This document shows, one piece after another, positions 34,270 to 42,070 of a DNA stretch of 64,000 nucleotides (position 1 is its first letter; each line of letters begins with the position of its first letter). Source of the stretch: Aestuariimicrobium sp. p3-SID1156 (GTDB lineage Bacteria > Actinomycetota > Actinomycetes > Propionibacteriales > Propionibacteriaceae); contig NZ_JALXXB010000005.1 of NCBI RefSeq assembly GCF_025144225.1, positions 62,001 through 126,000 on the forward strand, written 5' to 3'. The notes beneath the pieces are model-generated. The model was not told the origin of the DNA and searched no databases. It saw nothing but the letters and a program-made list of their open reading frames with translations. Made by a program: the position numbers and the translations under genes.

Positions 34270-34324
34270 CAGCACTCCTCTGGCATCGAGCGGGCCCCGT
34301 GGATGGGGGCGGATCTCGGCTTTG

Positions 34325-34330
34325 AGGCTA
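34325..34330 (-). promoter_or_regulatory. Candidate -10 element of the DivIVA-like gene
   Basis: TAGCCT on the minus strand, about 55 bp before the ATG, gives a leader of roughly 50 nt that ends in GAGGAGTG. Confidence 0.4.
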
Positions 34331-34376
34331 TCAGCACTCGCCGCGGCAGTGAGGGAGGGACGCGGCGCTGCCACGA

Positions 34377-34406
34377 GCATGGCCCCGGTCGCAACCGGGG
34401 CCATGC
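34377..34406 (-). terminator. Terminator after methylmalonyl-CoA epimerase
   Basis: GCATGGCCCCGGT/ACCGGGGCCATGC, a perfect 13-bp stem with a 4-nt loop, 20 nt after the epimerase stop codon. It is the strongest hairpin in the window and separates the epimerase from the DivIVA-like gene. Confidence 0.75.
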
Positions 34407-34425
34407 ATCAGTGGTGGGGAGGGGC

Positions 34426-34869
34426 TCAGTGAGCTGCCTCAGCCGGGGGCTCAGTGAGCTCCAGCAGGATGCCGCGGGCATCCTTGGGATGGACGAAGTT
34501 GATGCGGGCGCCACCGGTGCCGGTCTTGGGCTCGTCGTAGAGCAGGCGCAGGCCACGCTCGCGCAGTGTGGCGCAGACCGCATCGATGTCCTTCACGCGG
34601 AAGCAGAGCTGCTGCATGCCCGGGCCACCGTTGCGGCCCAGCCACTTGGCGATGGTGGAGTCCTCGTTCAGCGGGGCGAGGAGCTGGATCTGGGCGCTTT
34701 CGGGCTCCTGGGTGCCGGTGCCGAGCATGGCCTCCTCCACGCCCTGCTCCTCGTTGGTCTCGCGGTGCAGGACGCGAAAGCCCATCACGTTGGTGTAGTA
34801 GTCGATGGCCTCGTCCAGGTTCGGCACGGCGTGCCCGACGTGGTCAATGCAGATGAACAGGTCTTCCAT
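34426..34869 (-). CDS. mce: Methylmalonyl-CoA epimerase
   Basis: Interconverts the (2R) and (2S) epimers of methylmalonyl-CoA in the propionate/succinate route. It has 147 residues, colinear with the 148-residue P. shermanii enzyme (start MEDLFICIDHV; LLYDEPKTGTGGARINF near the end). Metal ligands known from P. shermanii (His12, Gln65, His91, Glu141) correspond here to His10, Gln62, Gln87 and Glu137. The third is therefore Gln in GMQQLCFRV rather than His in GLHHMAWRV. GAGGGAG precedes the ATG. The substitution may be a common variant in Actinobacteria. Confidence 0.92.
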   Translation of the reverse strand: MEDLFICIDHVGHAVPNLDEAIDYYTNVMGFRVLHRETNEEQGVEEAMLGTGTQEPESAQIQLLAPLNEDSTIAKWLGRNGGPGMQQLCFRVKDIDAVCATLRERGLRLLYDEPKTGTGGARINFVHPKDARGILLELTEPPAEAAH

Positions 34870-34925
34870 GGCTCCCTCTCGAGCGTCGAATGTCAGTTCG
34901 TGGTCAAGGTCCATCCAACCACTCG

Positions 34926-34942
34926 CGCCCTGCGCAGGGGCG
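34926..34942 (-). terminator. Hairpin after the M20 amidohydrolase
   Basis: CCCTGCGCAGGG palindrome with short GC extensions, about 20 nt past the stop of the gene ending at 34961. Weak candidate. Confidence 0.3.
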
Positions 34943-34960
34943 ACTGGGGTCGGCTTTCGG

Positions 34961-36196
34961 TCAGTCCCTCGACAGCCATTCCAGGGCGGCGGCCACCAGT
35001 GCCTGCACGCCGGTGTCGAGGGTGGGCTGGAGGAGCGGGATGAACTCGGGGGAGTGGTTGCTGGGCCAGGGCTGGTCCCCGAAGCCACCGAACATCCAGA
35101 ACACCGACGGGGCGCCATAGGCGGCCGGCAGGATCGTGAAGTCCTCGGAGGCAGAGACTGGGTCGAGCACCACGTGGCGGTCCCCGAAGGCAGCGTCGAA
35201 CGCCCGGGCCACACGCACTGTCGCGTCCTCGTCGTTGACGGTCACCGGTGCAGGGGTGAGCCACTCGAACTCTGCGCGTGCGCCCTCTCCGGCTGCCGCG
35301 CACTCGGCGTTGACGACCCGCTCGATGGAGGTCTTCAGGTGCTCGCGGACCTGCTCGCTGTAGGAGCGGATGTTGATGTCCAGCTCCGCCTTCGGCGGGA
35401 TGATGTTGCCCTTGGAGCCGGCGTGGAAGGCGCCCACCGTGATCACCGCCATGCCCTGGGGAGCGACCTCGCGACTCACGATCGTCTGCAGGCGGACCAC
35501 GATGTGGCTGGCAAGCACGACCGGGTCGATGGTCATCTCCGGCTGCGAGCCGTGGCCACCACGGCCATGGATGACCAGACGCAGGCCATCAGTGCTGGCC
35601 ATTACGGGACCGGAGGCCAGGTGGACGGTACCGGCGGCGCCGGGCCACACGTGCTGGCCGAGCGCGATGTCGATGTGGGGGACCAGCTCGCGCAGGGCGT
35701 CCACCATGCCGCGGGCGCCGTCGACGATCTCCTCGGCGGGCTGGAAGACCGCGACGACCGTCCCTGACCACTGGTGCCGCAGCGCGGCGAGGACGCGCAT
35801 GGCGCCGACCAGCCCGGTCATGTGCGTGTCGTGGCCGCAGGCGTGCATGACGGGCGATTCCTCGCCCTCCCACGTCCCGGTGGCCTCGGAGCGGTAGTCA
35901 ACCTGCTCGCGTTCCCGCACCGGCAGCCCGTCCATGTCGGCGCGAAGCAGCACCACCGGTCCCTCGCCATTGTTCAGGATGCCGACCACGCCCGTGCTGC
36001 GACCGACCTGCTCGTGCACCTCGACACCGTCGATAGCGCGCAGCTCCTCCGCCATCCGGCGGGCCGTCGCGACCTCCTGGTTGGAGAGTTCCGGATGGGC
36101 GTGCAGGTGGCGGTAGAGATCTTCGAGCTCGGTGCGATTCTCGTCGATGAGGGCGGAAATGGCGGTGGCATCGATGGGGGAGCGGTCAGTGGTCAT
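34961..36196 (-). CDS. M20-family amidohydrolase (N-acyl-amino-acid deacylase type)
   Basis: Metal-dependent peptidase/amidase of the M20D type (411 residues), related to hippurate, IAA-amino-acid and N-acetyl-L,L-diaminopimelate hydrolases. Metal site residues appear in MHACGHDTHMTG, QPAEEIVDGA, GQHVWPG and SNHSPEF. The dimerisation domain insert contains HGRGGHGSQPE. The exact substrate cannot be told from sequence. ATG at 36196 is set by a leaderless promoter; an upstream in-frame Met at 36250 has no support. Confidence 0.85.
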   Translation of the reverse strand: MTTDRSPIDATAISALIDENRTELEDLYRHLHAHPELSNQEVATARRMAEELRAIDGVEVHEQVGRSTGVVGILNNGEGPVVLLRADMDGLPVREREQVDYRSEATGTWEGEESPVMHACGHDTHMTGLVGAMRVLAALRHQWSGTVVAVFQPAEEIVDGARGMVDALRELVPHIDIALGQHVWPGAAGTVHLASGPVMASTDGLRLVIHGRGGHGSQPEMTIDPVVLASHIVVRLQTIVSREVAPQGMAVITVGAFHAGSKGNIIPPKAELDINIRSYSEQVREHLKTSIERVVNAECAAAGEGARAEFEWLTPAPVTVNDEDATVRVARAFDAAFGDRHVVLDPVSASEDFTILPAAYGAPSVFWMFGGFGDQPWPSNHSPEFIPLLQPTLDTGVQALVAAALEWLSRD

Positions 36197-36202
36197 GCCG
36201 CA

Positions 36203-36208
36203 ACAATA
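36203..36208 (-). promoter_or_regulatory. -10 element for a leaderless mRNA (M20 amidohydrolase)
   Basis: TATTGT on the minus strand ends 6 nt before the ATG at 36196. Confidence 0.6.
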
Positions 36209-36308
36209 GTCGGCGCGTTGGCGTGGACAGGGCCCATCCATCAGCCACAATGGTCTGGATTGGGCTCACTTCCCCCTCGCCCCCGCGAGCCCCCACCGAG
36301 GAGAAACC

Positions 36309-36455
36309 ATGGTCGACTGGCTCAAGAAGATCTTCTTCGTCCTGCTCGCCGCCTTCCTGCTCTACTACCTGTTCACCCAGCCCGAGCAGTCGGCCGACGC
36401 CGTCAAGACCTTCTTCAGCGGCATCGGGCGTCTCTTCCGGGCGCTGGCCAGCTGA
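36309..36455 (+). CDS. 48-residue membrane microprotein
   Basis: ATG preceded by GAGGAG (6-nt spacing) opens a 48-codon frame: MVDWLKKIFFVLLAAFLLYYL, then a polar middle and an amphipathic end (FFSGIGRLFRALAS). One membrane helix is expected at about residues 7-22. It lies 8 bp before a PH-domain membrane protein and is probably cotranscribed with it. I do not recognise the family. Confidence 0.6.
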   Translation: MVDWLKKIFFVLLAAFLLYYLFTQPEQSADAVKTFFSGIGRLFRALAS

Positions 36456-36463
36456 CGGCTGCC

Positions 36464-37021
36464 GTGGGACGCCCGCTGGGCTTCTGGGAGCGGTTCCTCC
36501 ACCCGGACGTCGACGGCCACCTGCTGCGCGATCGTGGAGAGTACGTGATCGACGAGGTCGCCAAGCACTGGGCCGCCTCCATCGGCTGGATCCTGCTGGT
36601 GGTCGCCTGCATCCCCATGTTCTTGGCGATGGTGCTGATGGGGCCATTGTGGTGGCTGGGCCTGGTGTCGGGACTGGCCATGTTCGTCGTGGGGATGTCG
36701 GGCATCCACGTGGCCTACATGGATCGCTTCGTCATCACCAACATGCGCGTCTTCCGCGTCCACGGGGTCTTCAGCCAGCACCTGGCCACCATGCCGATGT
36801 CCCGCATCCTCGACATCGCAGTCTTCCAGCCGTTCATCGGCCGCCTGCTCGGGTTCGGACACTTCACCTTCGAATCCGCGGCCCAGGACCAGGGCCTGCG
36901 CGACATCACCTTCGTCGGTCGCCCCGATGAGCGCGACCTGACCATCCAACGCGTCATCCAGCAGGCCGGTCTGCGAGCGTCCTTCCAGCGCCAGGACGGG
37001 GACGCCCGCGACGGGAACTGA
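36464..37021 (+). CDS. Bacterial PH-domain membrane protein
   Basis: A 185-residue protein. An N-terminal segment (GRPLGFWERFLHPDVDGHLL) is followed by two membrane helices (about 40-60 and 62-82). A bPH2/DUF304-type pleckstrin-like domain (about 85-175) includes RFVITNMRVFRVHGVFSQH and MPMSRILDIAVFQPFIGRLLGFGHFTFESA. The function of these domains is unknown. The GTG at 36464 is the first start after the microprotein stop; a longer upstream frame runs antisense to the amidohydrolase. Confidence 0.8.
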   Translation: MGRPLGFWERFLHPDVDGHLLRDRGEYVIDEVAKHWAASIGWILLVVACIPMFLAMVLMGPLWWLGLVSGLAMFVVGMSGIHVAYMDRFVITNMRVFRVHGVFSQHLATMPMSRILDIAVFQPFIGRLLGFGHFTFESAAQDQGLRDITFVGRPDERDLTIQRVIQQAGLRASFQRQDGDARDGN

Positions 37022-37052
37022 CCACTGCGCACCGTCTGTCTGCGCACGGGGA

Positions 37053-37058
37053 TAGCGT
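37053..37058 (+). promoter_or_regulatory. -10 element for leaderless ferritin mRNA
   Basis: TAGCGT ends 6 nt before the ATG at 37065. The GGAGGC between them is too close to the ATG to act as a Shine-Dalgarno sequence. Confidence 0.55.
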
Positions 37059-37064
37059 GGAGGC

Positions 37065-37583
37065 ATGAAGATGTCTGACACCCTTGCCCAGGCCTTCGAC
37101 GACCAGATCACGCTGGAGTTCGAGGCATCCATGACCTACCGCCAGCTCGCCATCGAGGTCGATGTCCGCGACCTGCCCGGCATGGCATCCTGGCTGCGTC
37201 ACCAGGCGGATGAGGAGATCGTCCACGCCAACAAGTTCATCGACCACATGGTCGATCGCGACATGCACCCGGCCATCGGCGCCATCGCCAAGCCCGAGAT
37301 CACCTGTGAGAACGTCCTCGACGTCTTCCAGGCAGCCCTGGACCACGAACGGAAGGTGTCCGAGGCGATCCGCACCCTCTACCGCACCGCCGAGGCGGAG
37401 GGTGACCTCGATTCCCGCCCGCTGCTCAACTGGTTCCTCGAGGAGCAGATCGAGGAGGAGTCGACGGTCTCGGAGATCATCGGTCGCCTCGAGCTGATCA
37501 AGGACGACGGCCCCGGCCTGCTGCGCCTGGATGCCGAACTCGGGCAGCGTCCGGTGGAGACCACGGAGAACACCCAGGCCTGA
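37065..37583 (+). CDS. Non-heme bacterial ferritin
   Basis: Iron-storage protein that forms a 24-subunit shell (172 residues). All di-iron ferroxidase residues known from E. coli FtnA are in place: Glu18, Tyr25, Glu51, His54, Glu95, Gln128 and Glu131. There is no heme-ligating Met, which argues against bacterioferritin. The C-terminal 15 residues are variable. It is transcribed alone. An iron-responsive operator was not recognised. Confidence 0.93.
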   Translation: MKMSDTLAQAFDDQITLEFEASMTYRQLAIEVDVRDLPGMASWLRHQADEEIVHANKFIDHMVDRDMHPAIGAIAKPEITCENVLDVFQAALDHERKVSEAIRTLYRTAEAEGDLDSRPLLNWFLEEQIEEESTVSEIIGRLELIKDDGPGLLRLDAELGQRPVETTENTQA

Positions 37584-37596
37584 GGCCACCCCTCGG

Positions 37597-37633
37597 CCCC
37601 TGAGCGATGGCACTCACGCCAAGCGCTCAGGGG
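37597..37633. terminator. Bidirectional terminator after ferritin
   Basis: CCCCTGAGCG/CGCTCAGGGG 10-bp stem with an inner TGGC/GCCA stem. It lies between the convergent ferritin and Tat-exported protein genes. Confidence 0.7.
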
Positions 37634-37644
37634 GCGAGCAGTGG

Positions 37645-38376
37645 TCAGCTTGGCAGTTCGTGCCCTGATTCCTCGGGTGAGGTGGAGCGCGCACCCATGG
37701 CGCGGTTGCCCGCGGTGTAGGGCCCGCGGGTGCCATTGCGCCGCTCGAAGGTTCGCTCGCTGGCTGGCAGGGGCCCCGACCCGTCGGGGTCGATCGTGAC
37801 GAAGCGCTGGGTCCAGTAGGTGACGTCCCTACAGTGATCCCGGGGTTGGGTGGGTTGGGTGAACGTGGCTTTCACGTGGAAATTGCCCAAGTAGAGCCGC
37901 TCGACGCCGTCGGAGTCCTCGCCGCGGGCAGCGGCGTTGATGCCGCAGGTGTAGGTCCAGGTGTACGGGGTGTAGAGGAAGCCATCGGCCTTGGTCCTGG
38001 GGGTTCCACGGTCAGGTCCGTTCCAGCACGTCGAGTGGCCAGACAGAGTACTCCAGCTGGCTGTCTGGTTTCCGATGATCCAGTACACCAGCTTGGCCTC
38101 CGTGAAGGTGTTGCCGTCCTCGACGTCGTAGATGTAGAGGCCCCAGGGCGCACCATCAGGGGTAGCACCCCGGGTCACAGTCGAATCGACCTCCAGCGAC
38201 CACCCGCAGCGGCCGAGGCTGTTTGGAGTATTGCGTACCCAACCGTTGATCCCCGGATCCTTGCGCAGGGATGCCGCGTGGGCTGGGGCCGAGCCCACCA
38301 CTGCCACGGCCGGGATGGCCCAGGCTGCCCCAGCAGCCAGCGTCCGCCGACTCACATGCTGGCGCGATTCTTCCAT
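37645..38376 (-). CDS. Tat-exported protein, unknown function
   Basis: A 243-residue secreted protein. A twin-arginine signal (SRRTLAAGAAWAIPAVAVVG) ends in APAHAA, with cleavage expected near residue 37. The mature part is rich in Trp, Tyr, Thr and Asn and has four cysteines (RCGW, STCW, YTCG, DHCRD), which may form two disulfides. A beta-sandwich is likely. I recognise no family or active site. GAGGAG lies 7 nt before the ATG. It follows pgm on the same strand, but two inverted repeats separate them, so it probably has its own transcript. Confidence 0.7.
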   Translation of the reverse strand: MEESRQHVSRRTLAAGAAWAIPAVAVVGSAPAHAASLRKDPGINGWVRNTPNSLGRCGWSLEVDSTVTRGATPDGAPWGLYIYDVEDGNTFTEAKLVYWIIGNQTASWSTLSGHSTCWNGPDRGTPRTKADGFLYTPYTWTYTCGINAAARGEDSDGVERLYLGNFHVKATFTQPTQPRDHCRDVTYWTQRFVTIDPDGSGPLPASERTFERRNGTRGPYTAGNRAMGARSTSPEESGHELPS

Positions 38377-38447
38377 GAAGTGCTCCTCGTCCCTGAACAC
38401 CCGGCGGCACGGTGCACGCCGTGGTACAAGCAGGCAGCTGGACACCC

Positions 38448-38498
38448 GAGGACGGGGGCCGGCGCCCCAGGGGAAGAGCGAGATGGTCCCCCGTCCTC
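38448..38498. repeat. 11-bp inverted repeat upstream of the Tat-exported gene
   Basis: GAGGACGGGGG at 38448-38458 and CCCCCGTCCTC at 38488-38498 with a 29-nt spacer that itself contains CCCC-A-GGGG. It could be part of a terminator or of a leader structure. Confidence 0.6.
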
Positions 38499-38522
38499 AT
38501 CGCAGCCGGCATGGCGCCTGCT

Positions 38523-38562
38523 GGCTGGCAAGATAGCATCAAAAAGGGTCAGCTTGCCAGCC
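38523..38562 (-). terminator. Inverted repeat spanning the pgm stop codon
   Basis: GGCTGGCAAG at 38523-38532 pairs with CTTGCCAGCC at 38553-38562. The pgm TGA and a TTTTT run lie in the loop, so in the mRNA one arm is the last pgm codons. It may stabilise the 3' end or end transcription. Confidence 0.45.
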
Positions 38563-40177
38563 CAGCGGACACGACCTTCTTGGCCTCCTCCTGGACCTCG
38601 GCCAAGTGCTGCTCGGTGCGCAGCGACTCGGCGTAGATCTTGTATTTGTCCTCGGTGCCCGAGGGACGCGCCGCGAACCAGGCGTTCTCGGTGACGACCT
38701 TGATGCCACCGATGGCGGCCTGGTTGCCGGGAGCCTCGGTGAGGACCGCGACGATCGGTTCGCCAGCGAGCTCGGTGGCGGTGATGTCGGCGGGCGAGAG
38801 GGCCTTGAGGCGGGCCTTCTGCTCCCCGGTGGCGTCGGCGTCGATGCGCGCGTAGTAGGACTTGCCGAAGCGGTTTTCCAGCTCGTCGTACAGCTGCGAG
38901 GGCGACTTGCCGGTGATCGCGAGGATCTCGGCCGCCAGCAGGTCCATGATCAGGCCGTCCTTGTCCGTGGTCCAGGTCTGGCCGTCCATCTGCAGGAAAC
39001 TGGCGCCCGCGGACTCCTCGCCGCCGAAACCGAGCTGGCCGGAGATCAGGCCGGGCACGAACCACTTGAAGCCGACCGGAACCTCGTGGAGGCGGCGACC
39101 AATGTCAGCGGCGACCTTGTCGATCAGCGAGCTGGAGACCAAGGTCTTGCCCACGGCGCGCTCGCTGCCCCAGGTGTCGCGGTTCATGAACAGGTACTCG
39201 ATCGCCACGGCCAGGTAGGCATTCGGGTTCATCAGGCCCGCGTCGGGGGTGACGATGCCATGGCGGTCGGCGTCCGCATCGTTGCCCGTGGAGATGTCGT
39301 ACTTGGTGCGGTTCTGGATCAGGGAGGCCATCGCATTGGGCGAGGAGCAGTCCATCCGGATCTTGCCGTCGGTGTCCAGGGTCATGAAGGACCAGCGCGG
39401 GTCAACCTTCTCGTTCACCACGTCCATGTTCACCAGGAACGTGTCGGCGATGTACTGCCAGTACTGCAGCGAGGCACCACCCATGGGGTCTGCACCGATG
39501 CTGACACCGGAGTTGCGGATGGCAACGATGTTGACGACCTGGTGCAACTCGTCGCAGTACTGGCTGCGGTAGTCCTGCACCTCAACCTGGGACGCAGCCC
39601 GCTCCCAGGGGGTGCGCTTGATGCCCGAGGGGTCAGCCATCAGTTCATTGGCCCGGTGGGCGATCCAGCTGGTGGCGTCGGTGTCGGCGGGCCCGCCGTT
39701 CGGAGGGTTGTACTTGAAACCGCCATCACGTGGCGGGTTGTGCGACGGGGTGACGACGATGCCGTCGGCCTTGTGCTCGTTGGAACGGTTCCAGCGGATG
39801 ATGGCTCGGGAGAGGGAAGGTGTGGGGGTGTACTCGTCCTCGCGCTCGGCGAAGGTGGTCACGCCGTTGGCAACGAGCACCTCGGTGGCGGTCTTCCAGG
39901 CGGGGAGGGAGAGTGCGTGGGTGTCCTTGGCGAGCATCAGCGGACCGGTGACGCCCTGCTGGGCGCGGTACTCGACGATGGCCTGGGTGGTGGCCGCGAT
40001 GTGGGCCTCGTTGAACTTGCTGTCGAGGCTGGAGCCGCGATGCCCCGAGGTGCCGAAGACCACCTGCTCATCGGGGTTGCTGGGGTCGGGGGTCAGGTCG
40101 TAGTACGCAGAGATCACTGCGTCCACGTCAATGAGGTCGGTTTCCTGGGCCGGCTGCCCTGCGCGTTCGTGAGCCAT
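38549..40177 (-). CDS. pgm: Phosphoglucomutase (alpha-D-glucose phosphate-specific)
   Basis: Interconverts glucose 1-phosphate and glucose 6-phosphate, 542 residues. The phosphoserine loop is VTPSHNPPRDGG, the metal-binding loop is GNDADADRHG, the sugar loop is GEESAG and the phosphate-binding loop is RPSGTEDKYK. This connects the glucan genes downstream (on the map) with central metabolism. ATG at 40177. An AAGAAT hexamer 6 nt upstream suggests a leaderless transcript, divergent from the CnoX-like gene. Confidence 0.95.
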   Translation of the reverse strand: MAHERAGQPAQETDLIDVDAVISAYYDLTPDPSNPDEQVVFGTSGHRGSSLDSKFNEAHIAATTQAIVEYRAQQGVTGPLMLAKDTHALSLPAWKTATEVLVANGVTTFAEREDEYTPTPSLSRAIIRWNRSNEHKADGIVVTPSHNPPRDGGFKYNPPNGGPADTDATSWIAHRANELMADPSGIKRTPWERAASQVEVQDYRSQYCDELHQVVNIVAIRNSGVSIGADPMGGASLQYWQYIADTFLVNMDVVNEKVDPRWSFMTLDTDGKIRMDCSSPNAMASLIQNRTKYDISTGNDADADRHGIVTPDAGLMNPNAYLAVAIEYLFMNRDTWGSERAVGKTLVSSSLIDKVAADIGRRLHEVPVGFKWFVPGLISGQLGFGGEESAGASFLQMDGQTWTTDKDGLIMDLLAAEILAITGKSPSQLYDELENRFGKSYYARIDADATGEQKARLKALSPADITATELAGEPIVAVLTEAPGNQAAIGGIKVVTENAWFAARPSGTEDKYKIYAESLRTEQHLAEVQEEAKKVVSAGLAS

Positions 40178-40183
40178 GGCCCC

Positions 40184-40189
40184 ATTCTT
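40184..40189 (-). promoter_or_regulatory. Candidate -10 element for leaderless pgm
   Basis: AAGAAT on the minus strand ends 6 nt before the pgm ATG. The first base differs from the TANNNT pattern. Confidence 0.4.
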
Positions 40190-40245
40190 GTCCGAACCGG
40201 TGGCGGACGCACCCGAAGACCCGACTTCGGCCTTGTGACATTTGA

Positions 40246-40251
40246 TTGAAT
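40246..40251 (+). promoter_or_regulatory. Candidate -10 element of the CnoX-like gene
   Basis: TTGAAT ends 6 nt before the ATG at 40258. The weak hexamer overlaps a GGAG that is too close to the ATG for normal initiation. Confidence 0.35.
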
Positions 40252-40257
40252 GGAGAC

Positions 40258-41235
40258 ATGACTGAGACCCCCTTCGCCTCCCAGCCCGGCAACCAGCAGA
40301 ATTCTCCCGCCGGGGGCCCCAACCAGCGTGGGGCCGTGGACCTCTCCCGACTGGGTGCGCAGCAGGCCGGGGGTGGACAGGCGGGCGGGTCCTGGGTCGT
40401 GGAGGTCACTGAGGCCACCTTCGACCGGCTGGCCCAGCAGTCGCTGCAGTACCCGGTCCTGCTTGAGCTCTACTCGCCACGCGACCCGCAGGGTGCGGAG
40501 GTGTCGAGCACCCTCGTGGAGGCCACCAATGAGGCCCAGGGCCGCTGGCTGCTCGGTCGCATCAACGTGGACGTCGAGACCCGGATTGCCCAGGCACTGC
40601 AGGCCCAGGCCGTTCCCTTTGTGCTCGTCCTGCTGGCAGGGCAGGCGGCCCCGCTCTTCCAGGGCACGCGTTCGGCCGCCGAGATCAGGCAGGCGCTCGA
40701 CCAGATCAGCCAGGTGGCGATCGCCAACGGCATGACCGGACGCGCCCCTTCCCAGGGGCCAGCATCCCAGGACCCTGCTGGGGCCGCCGAGGCGGGGCAG
40801 CAACACCAGCAGCCTGCCGCCGACCCTCGCTTCGAGGCGGCGGATGCGGCTCTGGAGCGAGGTGACTACGCCGGGGCGGTCGAGGAATTCGACAAGGTCC
40901 TGGCCCAGACTCCGAATGACCCCGAGGCAATCGCAGGACGCGCCCAGTCCGCGCTGCTGGCACGCTCCCTGGACCTGAACCCTGAGCAGGTGGTCTCCGA
41001 CGTTCAGGCCAGACCGGACGATGTCGAGGCCCAGCTGGCTGCCGCGGACCTCGAGGTGATCGGGGGCCAGCCGGCGGCGGCCTACGAGCGGCTCGTGGGC
41101 CTGATCCGGGAACTGCGCGGGGAGGACCGGGAGCCGGTTCGCCTGCGCCTCCTCGAGCTCTTCTCGATGATGCCCGCTGGGGACCCGACGGTCGCGAAGG
41201 CGCGTCGGGCCCTGAGCACAGCCCTGTTCACGTGA
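40258..41235 (+). CDS. CnoX/YbbN-like thioredoxin-fold protein with TPR region
   Basis: A 325-residue protein. A Gly/Gln-rich disordered N-terminus (1-43) is followed by a thioredoxin fold (about 45-155) and a TPR-like helical C-terminal half (about 195-325, with ADAALERGDYAGAVEEFDKVL). The thioredoxin active-site region reads LLELYSPRDPQ, with no CxxC, so it cannot do disulfide exchange. This architecture is that of YbbN/CnoX co-chaperones, which pass substrates to GroEL/DnaK. ATG at 40258; an in-frame TTG at 40246 is rejected. Confidence 0.85.
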   Translation: MTETPFASQPGNQQNSPAGGPNQRGAVDLSRLGAQQAGGGQAGGSWVVEVTEATFDRLAQQSLQYPVLLELYSPRDPQGAEVSSTLVEATNEAQGRWLLGRINVDVETRIAQALQAQAVPFVLVLLAGQAAPLFQGTRSAAEIRQALDQISQVAIANGMTGRAPSQGPASQDPAGAAEAGQQHQQPAADPRFEAADAALERGDYAGAVEEFDKVLAQTPNDPEAIAGRAQSALLARSLDLNPEQVVSDVQARPDDVEAQLAAADLEVIGGQPAAAYERLVGLIRELRGEDREPVRLRLLELFSMMPAGDPTVAKARRALSTALFT

Positions 41236-41251
41236 TCCGGGCTGTTCGCGC

Positions 41252-41271
41252 TGCGCGCTCTCAGGCGCGCA
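41252..41271. terminator. Hairpin between convergent genes
   Basis: TGCGCGC/GCGCGCA stem with 6-nt loop, between the CnoX-like gene and the GNAT-NUDIX gene; it could act on both. Confidence 0.5.
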
Positions 41272-41275
41272 TGAC

Positions 41276-42070
41276 TCACGGCAGGCGTCCGTTCTCCGTG
41301 AACACGGTGACGCCGTCGGCTGAGCCTCTGTGCTCCATGATCAGTCGCAGCCGACGAGCGGACAGTTCACTCACCCGGCCGTCGAGCTCGTCGACGCCCA
41401 GCCAGTGGGCGTCGCGAATCTCACCCGGATCGAGGCGCAGGATCCCGCGGGCGGTCTCGTCGAGGACGCCTCCGTCGTAGATGAACTCCAGCGCGTCCGC
41501 CCAGCCCAGCCAGGGCGGCATCCAGTCCACCAGCGCCGGCGAACCCAGATTCACCAGCAGGCCGATCTCCTCGCTGACTTCGCGAGCGCCACCGTCGCGG
41601 GGCGACTCCAGGGGTTCGACCACGCCGCCCGGCAGTTCAAGGTCGGTCTTGTACGTGGTCTCCAGTAGGAGGATGCGATCCTGCTCGTCGGTGAACAGCA
41701 CGTGGGAGATGAGCCGCTTGGTGGGCAGCACTGAGTTCATCACCCCGCTGAAACCACCGGGACCATAGACCTGGTCACTGGCCAGCCGCGCGTACAACAT
41801 CACGTCGCCGAAGGATCCATCATCCAGGGCCCGGCCCTGGCGGACGATGCCCTCGCGGCGGAAGCCGGCGCGCTGCAGGGCGCGTCGGGCCACCGCATCG
41901 GTGCTGAGGACCCTGGCCTCCACGCGCCGCAGGTCGTGGGCCAGGATCGCGTCGTCAGCGGCCAGGGAGACAGCTTCGCTGAGCACCTCGAGGGTGAGGC
42001 CATCCTCCTGCCACCTGAGCAGGCCGACATCCCCATCGGAGATCTCGACCTGGATGTGGAACTCGCTCAC
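41276..42070 (-). CDS. GNAT-like/NUDIX hydrolase fusion
   Basis: A 264-residue two-domain protein. Residues about 1-100 look like the C-terminal half of a GNAT acetyltransferase (RRVEARVLSTDAVARRALQRAGFRREG), without an evident full acetyl-CoA site. Residues about 115-264 form a NUDIX domain with a complete box at 149-171 (G-x5-E-x7-REVSEEIGL). NUDIX enzymes hydrolyse nucleoside diphosphates linked to another group; the substrate here is unknown. The GTG start overlaps the glgB stop by 4 bp, so it is the last, translationally coupled gene of the GlgE operon. Confidence 0.8.
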   Translation of the reverse strand: MSEFHIQVEISDGDVGLLRWQEDGLTLEVLSEAVSLAADDAILAHDLRRVEARVLSTDAVARRALQRAGFRREGIVRQGRALDDGSFGDVMLYARLASDQVYGPGGFSGVMNSVLPTKRLISHVLFTDEQDRILLLETTYKTDLELPGGVVEPLESPRDGGAREVSEEIGLLVNLGSPALVDWMPPWLGWADALEFIYDGGVLDETARGILRLDPGEIRDAHWLGVDELDGRVSELSARRLRLIMEHRGSADGVTVFTENGRLP

